Shown here piece after piece: positions 1-6,295 of a stretch of 6,295 nt of DNA (the first letter of the stretch is position 1; every line of letters starts with the position of its first letter). This DNA comes from Hyphomicrobiaceae bacterium (GTDB lineage: Bacteria; Pseudomonadota; Alphaproteobacteria; Rhizobiales; Hyphomicrobiaceae). The stretch is from assembly GCA_020442225.1 (NCBI GenBank), contig JAGRKR010000421.1, positions 1-6,295 of the forward strand. The letters run 5' to 3'. The position numbers and the translations under genes are program-made. The notes beneath the pieces were generated by a model. That model saw nothing but the letters and a program-made list of their open reading frames with translations. It did no database searches and was not told the DNA's origin.

Positions 1-1126
1 TGACACCCTGCTCGCCATCCTGCGGCGCTCGGGTATCGCCGGCTGGCAGGCGCGCCAGGTCGTCGAGGTGGCCAAGACGGTGTTTCCCGACAGCGCGCTG
101 ACGGCCGGACATGAAATCCGCCTCGGTCTGGTGCCCTCCCTGTCCGATTCCAACCTCATGGAGCCGGTCAAGATCGCGATCTATGACCCGGCCAAGCAGC
201 ATCGCGTCACCGTGCAGCGCACCGCCTCGGGCGAGTATGTGGCCCGCACCACGACCACCGAGCGCTCGGGCGCATCCCCGGCCGAAACCGAGCTCGGCCA
301 ACGCGCCAGCCTCTACATCAGCCTCTATCAGACGGCTCTGATGCAGGGCGTGCCGCACGAAACGGTCATGCAGATCCTGCGCATCCACGCCTACGAGACG
401 GATTTCCGTCGTCGCACGCGGGCGGGCGATTCCCTCGAGCTGTTCTTCGATCTCAAGGACGACGAGAAGGGCGCCGACAGCCCGCCGGGCGAGCTGCTCT
501 ACACGGCCATCAGCACGGAAGGCGAGACGCGGCGCTATTATCGGTTCCGCACCCCCGACGGCGTCGTCGACTACTACGACGAGCAGGGCCAGAACGCGCG
601 CAAGTTCCTCCTGCGCAAGCCGGTCGTTGGCGATATCGCGCGACTGACCTCGGGCTACGGCGTGCGCATGCACCCCCTGCTCGGCCAGCGACGGATGCAT
701 ACCGGCATCGACTGGGCCGCCCCCCACGGCACACCGATCATGGCGGCCGGCGCCGGCATTATCGAAGAGTCCGGCCGCAAGTCCGGCTACGGCAATTACA
801 TCCGCATACGTCACGCGAACGGCTACAAGACCACCTACGCCCACATGCAGCGGATCGCCCGGGGCATGGACATCGGGACGCGCGTCCGCCAGCGCCAGAT
901 CATCGGCTACGTCGGCTCGACGGGCCTGTCCTCCGGCGCACATCTGCACTTCGAGATCCTGGTCAACAACAGCTTCGTTGACCCCCTGCGCATCCACGTG
1001 CCGAAGGAGCGCAAGCTCGCCGGCAAGGCCCTCGCCGATTTCCAGCGGGAGCGCGCGCGCATCGACGAGCTGATGCGCCGCACGCCAGACTACACGCGCG
1101 TCACGCAGGCGAGCGCCACCCGCTAG
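1..1126 (+). CDS. M23-family peptidoglycan DD-endopeptidase, 5'-truncated
   Basis: A zinc endopeptidase of the lysostaphin/MepM type, which cuts peptide cross-links of peptidoglycan in the periplasm. The reading frame is open from base 2 (it starts DTLLAILRRSGI) to the TAG at 1124-1126, so the true start lies upstream; the GTG at 68 is an internal valine. The visible order is the end of a LysM/OapA-like domain (about bases 2-150), a Csd3-like middle domain (about 300-620), and the M23 catalytic domain (about 640-985). Zinc and catalytic residues are intact: His at 698-700 and Asp at 710-712 in HTGID, His at 842-844 in YAHM, and the HLH pair at 941-949. A charged helical tail of about 45 residues follows. 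About 374 residues are visible; alphaproteobacterial relatives are usually around 600 or more, so an N-terminal anchor or signal region is probably missing. The gene converges on glpK and shows no functional link to it. The family call is firm; the exact bond cleaved is not known. Confidence 0.93.
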   Translation, partial: DTLLAILRRSGIAGWQARQVVEVAKTVFPDSALTAGHEIRLGLVPSLSDSNLMEPVKIAIYDPAKQHRVTVQRTASGEYVARTTTTERSGASPAETELGQRASLYISLYQTALMQGVPHETVMQILRIHAYETDFRRRTRAGDSLELFFDLKDDEKGADSPPGELLYTAISTEGETRRYYRFRTPDGVVDYYDEQGQNARKFLLRKPVVGDIARLTSGYGVRMHPLLGQRRMHTGIDWAAPHGTPIMAAGAGIIEESGRKSGYGNYIRIRHANGYKTTYAHMQRIARGMDIGTRVRQRQIIGYVGSTGLSSGAHLHFEILVNNSFVDPLRIHVPKERKLAGKALADFQRERARIDELMRRTPDYTRVTQASATR

Positions 1127-1136
1127 CCGCGAGCTG

Positions 1137-1170
1137 GGCACGCCCGTGCCGAACCGGCTGCCGCGAGCCG
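1137..1170. terminator. Tandem stem-loops in the convergent spacer, possible weak bidirectional terminator
   Basis: Two small inverted repeats lie 10 bases after the stop of the M23 gene. The first is GGCAC (1137-1141), loop GCCC, GTGCC (1146-1150). The second is CGGCT (1155-1159), a six-base loop, AGCCG (1166-1170). A third, weaker repeat, CGGC/GCCG, sits at 1175-1189. No T-run follows on the plus strand, and only a short GTTTT precedes the hairpins on the minus strand, so a classic intrinsic terminator is not shown. The position between two convergent stops (1126 and 1220) is the main reason to suspect termination. In GC-rich DNA, stems this short arise by chance. Confidence 0.3.
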
Positions 1171-1219
1171 CTGACGGCATGCATCGCCGAAAACGATCAT
1201 AATGGCAGGGGCGCTCGCC

Positions 1220-2719
1220 TCAGGCCTCGTGGCGGATCAGGCGCGATACAGCATCCCGCCAGGCCGCATAGCGTCGCGCGCGCTCGTCCCCGGCCATGGT
1301 CGGCGTGAACCGCCGCTCCGCGCGCCACGCCGCGAGATAGGCGTCGATGTCCGGCCAGACACCCGCCGCGCGCCCGGCGAGCCAGGCGGCTCCGAGGGCC
1401 GTCGTTTCGAGCACGGCCGGTCGCTCGACCGGGGCCGCCAGCATGTCCGCCAGAAACTGCATGGTCCAGTTGCTGGCAACCATGCCGCCATCGACGCGCA
1501 GGACGGTCTCGGCCGCGCCGAGCCCCGGCCAATCCTGATGCATCGCCTCGATCAGGTCGCGCGTCTGATAGGCGACGGACTCGAGCGTCGCACGCGCCAG
1601 CTCTGCGCGTCCCGCCCCCCGTGTCAGCCCGAACAGAGCCCCACGCACGTCCGGCTCCCAGTATGGCGCCCCCAGGCCGACGAATGCGGGCACCAGAACC
1701 ACTTCGGAGTGTGGATCGGCGGCAGCGGCCAGCCCTTCCGTCTCCGCCGCGCTGGCAATGATGCCGAGGCCATCGCGCAGCCACTGCACGGCCGCGCCAG
1801 CCACGAAGATCGCCCCCTCCAGCGCGTAGGTCCGCCGGCCGCCGAGCTGATAGGCCACGGTGGTGAGGAGCCGGTTCTGCGAACGGACGAGCTCGGCTCC
1901 CGTGTTGAGGATGGCAAAGCAGCCGGTTCCATAGGTCGATTTCATCATGCCCGGCTTGAAGCAGGCCTGACCGATGGCCGCCGCCTGCTGATCGCCGGCA
2001 ATGCCGCGTACGGCAATGGCCTCCCCGAGAAGGCTCGCGTCCGTGACGCCGAAATCACCGGAGGAATCCCTGACCTGCGGCAACAGGCTGCGGGGCACGC
2101 GAAACATCTCGAGCAGGTGGTCGTCCCAGTCCCCACGCGCAATATCGTAGAGCAGTGTGCGCGAGGCATTGGTGGCGTCCGTGGCGTGAACCTTGCCGCC
2201 GGTCAGGCGCCAGAGCAGGAACGTGTCGACCGTGCCGAACGCAAGCTCGCCGCGCTCGGCCGCCGCTCGCGCGCCCGCCACGTTGTCCAGCAACCAGGCG
2301 ATCTTGGTGGCGGAGAAATAGGGATCGAGCAGCAATCCCGTCCGCGCCGTGACCTCGGCCTCGTGGCCGCCATCCTTGAGCGTGCGGCAGGCGTCGCTGG
2401 TGCGCCGGTCCTGCCAGACGATGGCCCGGTGGATGGGGCGACCCGTCGAGCGTTCCCAGACGAGCGTCGTCTCGCGCTGGTTGGTGATGCCGATCGCGGC
2501 GATCCGCCGACCGTCCCGCTGGGCGTCCGCGATCACCTCACGGCACGTCGCGAGCGTCGTCTCCCACAGATCCTCCGGGTCGTGCTCGACCTCGCCCGGC
2601 CGCGGGAAATGCTGCGGGAACTCCCGCTGCGCCACGGCCACGACCTTCTGCCCGGCATCGAGCAGGAGCGCCCGGCTCGAGGTCGTGCCCTGGTCAATGG
2701 CCAGGATGAGATCGGTCAC
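1220..2719 (-). CDS. glpK: Glycerol kinase (FGGY family)
   Basis: Phosphorylates glycerol with ATP to sn-glycerol 3-phosphate in the cytoplasm. The 499 residues match the usual GlpK length. The N-terminal phosphate-binding motif DQGTTSSR is at 9-16. The glycerol-site signatures QRE (81-83), WQDRRT (102-107), Tyr134 and GDQQ (242-245) are present. FGGY signature 1 begins at YFSATKIAW (134), the GTG turn is at 264-266, and signature 2 is around VDGG to FLADM (409-426). The start is GTG at 2719-2717, with a strong GGGAGG ribosome site five bases upstream. It is the last gene of the minus-strand unit, 27 bases after the dehydrogenase stop, so co-transcription is likely. Aligned by eye with E. coli GlpK, the position of the fructose-1,6-bisphosphate-binding Arg236 is Ala234, and the C-terminal IIA-Glc-binding PGIETTE segment is absent. 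E. coli-type allosteric control is therefore probably missing. No glpF or glpD is in view. Another FGGY polyol kinase is possible but less likely. Confidence 0.94.
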   Translation of the reverse strand: MTDLILAIDQGTTSSRALLLDAGQKVVAVAQREFPQHFPRPGEVEHDPEDLWETTLATCREVIADAQRDGRRIAAIGITNQRETTLVWERSTGRPIHRAIVWQDRRTSDACRTLKDGGHEAEVTARTGLLLDPYFSATKIAWLLDNVAGARAAAERGELAFGTVDTFLLWRLTGGKVHATDATNASRTLLYDIARGDWDDHLLEMFRVPRSLLPQVRDSSGDFGVTDASLLGEAIAVRGIAGDQQAAAIGQACFKPGMMKSTYGTGCFAILNTGAELVRSQNRLLTTVAYQLGGRRTYALEGAIFVAGAAVQWLRDGLGIIASAAETEGLAAAADPHSEVVLVPAFVGLGAPYWEPDVRGALFGLTRGAGRAELARATLESVAYQTRDLIEAMHQDWPGLGAAETVLRVDGGMVASNWTMQFLADMLAAPVERPAVLETTALGAAWLAGRAAGVWPDIDAYLAAWRAERRFTPTMAGDERARRYAAWRDAVSRLIRHEA

Positions 2720-2730
2720 GCAGTCCTCCC
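2720..2730 (-). promoter_or_regulatory. Strong ribosome binding site for the GTG start of glpK
   Basis: Read on the minus strand, GGGAGG is followed by a five-base spacer (ACTGC) and then GTG at 2719-2717. This is a near-consensus Shine-Dalgarno sequence in the 27-base gap after the dehydrogenase stop, and it decides the non-ATG start of glpK. It also means glpK does not need translational coupling to the gene before it. Confidence 0.8.
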
Positions 2731-2746
2731 TGCCACAGCGAATGGA

Positions 2747-3700
2747 TCAGGCCTTGCGCCCTTCGAGTTGTGCGAGCACCTGCTTCAGTTTCAGCAATTT
2801 GCGGTCGCGCTCGGCGAACAGCTCCGCCGGGGATCTGCCGCCGTAGTCGTAGAAGCCGGCGCCGGCCATCACGCCCGTGCGCCCCGCTGCGACCAGGCGA
2901 TCGAGCGTCGGGCTCTGCCGGCGCGGCTCCGGTGGCTTGTAGGGCCGATGCGCCAGCGAGCGGCGCGCCATGTCGAGGCCGGTGTAGTCCATCTTCATGA
3001 CGTGCCCCAGCGTCGCGAGGCGCGTGGCGAGCCCATGTATGATCGATCTGTCGATGTCCTCGGCGGTGACCAGCCCCTCGTCGAGAAGATGGTAGACCTC
3101 GAGCCCGATGGCCGCCTGCAGGCGGTTGGCGATATAGCCGGCGAGAAAAGATTTGAAGACGACGGGCACCTTGCCGAGCCCTTCGTAGAAGGCGGAAACG
3201 CCCGCCACGATCTCCGGCCGCGTTCTCGGCCCCGGCGCGATATCGACGAGATCGAGGATGTAGGGCGGCGTGTACCAGTGCGCGATCAGCACACGCTCCT
3301 GGCGGCTATCCGGCACCAGGGGAAAGACGTCGAGATGCGACGTGTTCGAGGCGATCACAGCATCGGGCCGGGCGCAACGGTCGAGGCGCGCGAACACCTC
3401 CCGCTTGATGTCCGGGTCCTCGAAAACCGCCTCGACGACAAGGTCGGCGGCGGCGGCGGCCTCCGCCAGATCCGGAGTGCAGACGATGCGCGCCACCGCC
3501 GCATCGCGCTCGGCCGCCGTCACGGCGCCGGCATCGACAAGCGTCGCCAGCGCCGCCTCAACGAGCGCGGGCGCCTTGGCCAGCGCAGCGGCGTCGACGT
3601 CCTGCAGGCGGACGTTGCAACCGCCCAGCGCGTGCACCAGCGCGAGGGCGTGTCCCATGGTTCCAGCGCCGATGACGGCGACATCGGTGAATTTCGTCAT
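2747..3700 (-). CDS. 3-hydroxyacyl-CoA dehydrogenase family NAD-dependent oxidoreductase
   Basis: A soluble NAD(P)-dependent dehydrogenase of 317 residues, matching the short two-domain form of the family (HADH, L-gulonate 3-dehydrogenase, carnitine dehydrogenase). The Rossmann motif GAGTMG is at 11-16, VEAVFED begins at 89, SNTS is at 118-121, the catalytic His141 lies in AHWYTPP, and IANR with Asn192 opens the C-terminal helical domain. The AHWY-PP wording resembles family members acting on free hydroxy acids rather than CoA esters, so a beta-oxidation role should not be assumed. Two positions differ from HADH: the Glu 12 residues after the catalytic His is Asp153, and the Asn three residues after it is Thr144. 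The start chosen is ATG 3700-3698. It overlaps the TGA of the ThDP gene as ATGA, and GGAG lies nine bases upstream. The ATG at 3715 would add five residues and has no clear ribosome site. The substrate is unknown. Confidence 0.9.
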   Translation of the reverse strand: MTKFTDVAVIGAGTMGHALALVHALGGCNVRLQDVDAAALAKAPALVEAALATLVDAGAVTAAERDAAVARIVCTPDLAEAAAAADLVVEAVFEDPDIKREVFARLDRCARPDAVIASNTSHLDVFPLVPDSRQERVLIAHWYTPPYILDLVDIAPGPRTRPEIVAGVSAFYEGLGKVPVVFKSFLAGYIANRLQAAIGLEVYHLLDEGLVTAEDIDRSIIHGLATRLATLGHVMKMDYTGLDMARRSLAHRPYKPPEPRRQSPTLDRLVAAGRTGVMAGAGFYDYGGRSPAELFAERDRKLLKLKQVLAQLEGRKA

Positions 3701-5385
3701 GCAGGTGGGCTCCATGGCTCGGGGGCGCGGACGAGAGGATCGGTAACGACATCGACGACGACCGGCCCGCCATGACTCAGCGCCCGGCGCAGCGCCGGCG
3801 CGATCTCGTCCGGGCTCTCGACGCGAATGCCTTCGACGCCGAAGGCGCGCGCGACGGCGGCAAAATCGGTTGGCCCGAACGTGATGGTCTCATCGGCGTT
3901 GCCGCCGCTCGGCTCGTAGAGCTTGCGGACCTTGACGATGCCCTGCGCGAAGGCCGAGTTGTTGTTGACGACGGTTACGACGGCGAGCCCACGCCGGCGC
4001 GCGGTCTCGAGCTCACTCAGGTGATAGTAGAAACCGCCATCGCCCGTGAAACAGACAACCGGGCGATCGCCCGCACCGCATTTGGCGCCGAGCGAAGCCG
4101 GGAACGCCCAGCCGAGCGAGCCGGCCGCCCTCAGATAGGTCTGCGTCGCATGGGGCAGATCGATCAGCGTACCCGTCCAGATGCCGGAATAGCCCGTATC
4201 AGAGACCAGCACGCCATCCTCGGGCAGCGCCTGGGTGATCTCGTGGCAGAGCCGCTCGACGCGGATCGCGCGCGCGCCCGAGCGCAGGTGAGGCTCCATC
4301 TCGGCGCGCCAGCGTCTGACCTGACCGGCGGCGGCCTCGGACCAGTCTGTGCCGCCACGCCGCCCGTCAATCGCCTCGACCAGAGCCTCGACCGCGCGTC
4401 GGGGATCGCCGAGAACGCCGATGACGCCAGCATAGTTGCGGCCGATCTCGGCGCCGTCGATGTCGATCTGCACGATCGGCGTACCCGGACGGGGCACGGT
4501 CCAGTTGTTGGTCACCTGATCGCCGGTGTGGCAGCCGACGTAGACCACGAGATCCGCCTCATGCACGATCCGGTTCGCCGGCGGCGCGGAATAGGTGCCG
4601 ACGACGCCGACATAGAGCGGGTGCGTGGTGGGAACGATGCCACGGCCGCCGAGCGAGCTCGCGATAGGGATGGCGCAGCGCTCGGCCAGCGCCCGGACCG
4701 CGGCCTGAGCGCCCGACTGCATCCCGCCCGTGCCGACGACGATGACCGGGCGCCGGGACAAGGCGAGCGCACGGGCCGCAGCCTCGATCTCACGCGGATC
4801 GGGCGCGGGGCGAGCGCGAGCGGGATCGCCGAGCGACGCCACCGGGAGCTCCGGCGCAGACAGCACGGCATCCTCGATAAGCTCGCCGAGAAGACCGTTG
4901 ATGTCGAGATGGGCCGGCCGGGGCGTTCCGGTCGTCGCCTCACGGAGCGCCTGGGCGAAGAGGATCGGCAGCTCGTCCCCGACCTCGACCTCGGCATGGA
5001 ATTTCGTCACCGGAGCGAACAGCGGAGCGTGATCCAGCTCCTGATATGCGTTGCGGTGGCGGTAGAGGGGCGGCTTGCGTCCCGTCAGCGCTACGACGGG
5101 CGAGCGGTGCAGATAGGCGTCCTGCAAGGCTGCCGCGAGGTTCGCCGCACCGACCGACTGCGCCATGCAGACAGCGGCGCGCCCGCTGATCCGGGCGTAG
5201 CCGTCGGCCATGTAGGCGACGGACTTCTCCGAGTGGGCGAGCACGCGCGCAACCCCCACCTGCTCCAGCTCCAGGAGTGTCTTGCGCAAGACCGCATCGA
5301 TGAAAAAGACGTGCCCGATGCCGACCGCCTTGATGGCCTCGGCCAAATAGCGCGCACCCGTTATCGCATTGCCTGCGTGTCCCAA
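3697..5385 (-). CDS. ThDP-dependent enzyme, acetolactate synthase large-subunit-like
   Basis: A cytoplasmic thiamine-diphosphate enzyme of the acetolactate synthase/benzoylformate decarboxylase superfamily, which cleaves or joins carbon bonds next to a 2-oxo group. All three domains are present in order. The N-terminal Pyr domain carries the cofactor-activating Glu (codon 5227-5229, in HSEKSVAYMADGYAR). A central TPP_M domain runs around VIVVGTGGM to VQIDIDG. The C-terminal PP domain has the Mg-ThDP motif GDGG (Asp codon 4039-4041) and NNN (3958-3966). It differs from biosynthetic IlvB in the GDQVTNNW segment and after NNNSAFAQG, and no IlvH-like small subunit adjoins it, so a catabolic role is more likely than branched-chain synthesis. 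The start is uncertain: the frame is open to a TTG at 5478, but homology should begin near ITGARYLAEAI. I use TTG 5385-5383, which has GGGGG seven bases upstream. It is the first gene of the operon and overlaps the dehydrogenase by ATGA. The substrate is unknown. Confidence 0.88.
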   Translation of the reverse strand: MGHAGNAITGARYLAEAIKAVGIGHVFFIDAVLRKTLLELEQVGVARVLAHSEKSVAYMADGYARISGRAAVCMAQSVGAANLAAALQDAYLHRSPVVALTGRKPPLYRHRNAYQELDHAPLFAPVTKFHAEVEVGDELPILFAQALREATTGTPRPAHLDINGLLGELIEDAVLSAPELPVASLGDPARARPAPDPREIEAAARALALSRRPVIVVGTGGMQSGAQAAVRALAERCAIPIASSLGGRGIVPTTHPLYVGVVGTYSAPPANRIVHEADLVVYVGCHTGDQVTNNWTVPRPGTPIVQIDIDGAEIGRNYAGVIGVLGDPRRAVEALVEAIDGRRGGTDWSEAAAGQVRRWRAEMEPHLRSGARAIRVERLCHEITQALPEDGVLVSDTGYSGIWTGTLIDLPHATQTYLRAAGSLGWAFPASLGAKCGAGDRPVVCFTGDGGFYYHLSELETARRRGLAVVTVVNNNSAFAQGIVKVRKLYEPSGGNADETITFGPTDFAAVARAFGVEGIRVESPDEIAPALRRALSHGGPVVVDVVTDPLVRAPEPWSPPA

Positions 5386-5441
5386 GTTCCAGCCCCCGAT
5401 CCAGCCGGCCAACTCCACCGCATTACGAGCGGCATAAAGAC

Positions 5442-5488
5442 ATCTCAACGCGTTACGCTTTGACGGGTCAAGTCGCAAACGCTAACGT
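5442..5488. promoter_or_regulatory. Putative divergent back-to-back promoters sharing a TTGAC palindrome
   Basis: TTGAC (5460-5464), GG, GTCAA (5467-5471) is a perfect inverted repeat with five-base arms. On the plus strand, TTGACG (5460-5465) followed by a 17-base spacer and TAACGT (5483-5488) forms a promoter-like pair toward the binding protein. On the minus strand, TTGACC (5471-5466) with an 18-base spacer and TGAGAT (5447-5442) forms one toward the operon. The -35 boxes match well (5/6 on the plus strand); the -10 boxes are weak (3/6 each). Imperfect outer arms CGTTACGCTTTG (5451-5462) and CAAACGCTAACG (5476-5487) flank it and could be a regulator site. This is inferred from sequence pattern and gene arrangement only. 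Confidence 0.4.
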
Positions 5489-5513
5489 GCCGCCTTCGTA
5501 GAAGGATAGCCGG

Positions 5514-5549
5514 ATGACGCCCGAGGGGCTGAACGACCGGTTCTCGTGA
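5514..5549 (+). CDS. Possible 11-codon leader peptide upstream of the binding protein gene
   Basis: A short frame, ATG at 5514 to TGA at 5547-5549, encodes MTPEGLNDRFS. It has its own Shine-Dalgarno-like AAGGA (5502-5506) seven bases before the ATG. Its stop lies directly against the GGAGG (5551-5555) of the following gene, so ribosomes ending here would cover that site, a layout suited to translational coupling. The peptide shows no run of one amino acid that would suggest classic attenuation. It may be a chance frame; I do not recognise it. Confidence 0.3.
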   Translation: MTPEGLNDRFS

Positions 5550-5550
5550 G

Positions 5551-5563
5551 GGAGGAAATGATG
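5551..5563 (+). promoter_or_regulatory. Ribosome binding site deciding between two adjacent ATG codons
   Basis: GGAGG at 5551-5555 precedes ATGATG. The first ATG (5558) is only two bases away, which is too close. The second (5561) is five bases away, in the normal range. The second is therefore taken as the start of the binding protein; the two differ by one methionine. Confidence 0.75.
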
Positions 5564-6295
5564 ACATTCTCGCGTCGCCGCGGGCTCGCGGCAGGCTTGG
5601 TGCTGGGCGCCGCTGCGCTGTTCTCGTCCATCTCACCGCAGGCTGCCCGTGCGGCCTACCCCGAAAAGCCCGTGACGGTCATCGTTGCCTGGGGCGCAGG
5701 TGGCGCCACCGACCTCGTGACACGTGCCCTGCAGGCGACCCTCGCCAAGAAGCTCGGCACCGACATCGTCATCAAGAACGTTCCCGGCGCCGCCGGCACG
5801 ATCGGTACGGCAGAGGTGGCCAAGTCAAAGCCCGACGGCTACACGATCCTGATCACGCCCGCCGGCCCGCTGACGACGCAGCCGCACCGCAACAAGCTGC
5901 CCTATGACCTGCCGTCGTTCGCAGGCGTCGGACGCATCGCCGTCACGCCGATGCTGATGATGGTCACCAAGAAGTCGAAGTTCAAAACGCTGGCGGACAT
6001 CATCAAGGAAGCGAAAGCCAACCCGGGCAAGGTCAAGTTCTCCTCGACCGGCGCCGGCACGCTGCCGCACATCTCCATCGTCGCGCTCAACGACATGGCC
6101 AAGATCGACACCAAGCACGTTCCCTTCAAGGGATCGGCTGACGTGATGAAGGCCCTGCTCGGCGGCGTCGTCGATGTCTTCTCCGATCAGGCTCAGCTCG
6201 TGCCCAAGTATGATCTGCACGCTGTCGCCTGCTGGTCCGCCAAGCGCCTGCCGGAGTATCCGAGCGTTCCGACCATGAAGGAGCTCGGCTACGAC
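5561..6295 (+). CDS. Bug/TctC-family tripartite tricarboxylate transporter substrate-binding protein, 3'-truncated
   Basis: A periplasmic solute-binding protein that captures a small ligand, usually a carboxylate, for a TTT (TctAB) permease; some family members act without an adjacent permease. The first 245 residues are in view, of roughly 320 usual for the family, and the frame stays open to the window edge. Residues 1-31 form a signal peptide: basic MTFSRRR, a hydrophobic stretch, and an ARA cleavage site before AYPEKPV. SRRRGL loosely resembles a twin-arginine motif, but Sec export is equally possible. Family motifs follow: the ligand-loop WGAGGATD (44-51), NVPGAAGTIG (73-82), PDGYTIL (91-97), SSTGAGTLPH (161-170), PFKGSADVM (198-206) and GGVVDVFSD (211-219). 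It is transcribed away from the ThDP-dehydrogenase-glpK unit across a shared control region, suggesting that it feeds that pathway. The membrane subunits, if present, would lie beyond the window. The ligand cannot be read from the sequence. Confidence 0.93.
   Translation, partial: MTFSRRRGLAAGLVLGAAALFSSISPQAARAAYPEKPVTVIVAWGAGGATDLVTRALQATLAKKLGTDIVIKNVPGAAGTIGTAEVAKSKPDGYTILITPAGPLTTQPHRNKLPYDLPSFAGVGRIAVTPMLMMVTKKSKFKTLADIIKEAKANPGKVKFSSTGAGTLPHISIVALNDMAKIDTKHVPFKGSADVMKALLGGVVDVFSDQAQLVPKYDLHAVACWSAKRLPEYPSVPTMKELGYD

Noticed and set aside
3440..3466. A GGC/GCC triplet run resembling a microsatellite.
   Set aside because: It encodes an alanine stretch (residues about 79-86) in the dehydrogenase helix before LVVEAVFED, ordinary in GC-rich genes.
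1202..3775. An 857-codon open frame on the plus strand opposite glpK and the dehydrogenase gene.
   Set aside because: It is in exact antisense codon register with both genes, so it stops only where they use TTA, CTA or TCA codons, which are rare at this GC content. The translation is Arg/Gly/Ala-rich and low in complexity, with no recognisable motif, while the minus-strand proteins carry full family signatures.
5361..5423. A 20-codon minus-strand frame rich in Trp, overlapping the start region of the ThDP gene, considered as an attenuator leader.
   Set aside because: It has no ribosome binding site before its ATG and no alternative hairpin pair that I can see, and it probably overlaps coding sequence; three Trp codons spread over 20 are not a clear control signal.
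3772..5463. A 563-codon plus-strand frame opposite the ThDP gene, even joined to the previous one by an ATGA overlap.
   Set aside because: It has the same antisense-register cause; the change of frame at about 3700-3775 mirrors the frame change between the ThDP and dehydrogenase genes. The ATGA junction is coincidence, and the protein has no family features.
5825..6220. A 131-codon minus-strand frame inside the binding protein gene.
   Set aside because: It is a codon-register shadow of the TctC-type gene, whose motifs are unmistakable on the plus strand.

Overview
The window is high-GC bacterial DNA, most likely from an alphaproteobacterium of the Rhizobiales type. This is inferred from the strong GC bias at third codon positions, the style of the M23 endopeptidase, and the presence of a tripartite tricarboxylate transporter (TTT) binding protein. 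It holds five protein genes and no RNA gene, insertion sequence or CRISPR array that I can see.

Layout: (1) positions 1-1126, plus strand: the C-terminal part of a periplasmic M23 peptidoglycan endopeptidase whose start lies before the window. (2) 1127-1219: a short convergent spacer with small stem-loops. (3) 1220 to about 5385, minus strand: a tight three-gene unit transcribed in the order acetolactate-synthase-like ThDP enzyme, 3-hydroxyacyl-CoA-dehydrogenase-family oxidoreductase, glycerol kinase (glpK). The first two genes overlap by the four bases ATGA, and the last two are 27 bases apart. (4) About 5386-5560: a divergent control region with a TTGAC-GG-GTCAA palindrome that could supply both -35 boxes, plus an 11-codon upstream reading frame. 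(5) 5561 to the end, plus strand: the first 245 codons of a Bug/TctC-type periplasmic solute-binding protein.

Regions 3 to 5 look like a catabolic module. A carboxylate, or a similar small solute, would be captured by the binding protein. It would then be handled by a carbanion-forming ThDP enzyme and an NAD-dependent hydroxy-acid dehydrogenase, with a three-carbon polyol or ketone product phosphorylated by the kinase. The gene families are clear from motifs, but the substrate and the pathway are inference. The dehydrogenase carries two changes at normally conserved active-site positions, and the start of the ThDP gene is anomalous; both are set out in the findings.

Long plus-strand reading frames lying opposite the operon are codon-register shadows and are not annotated.
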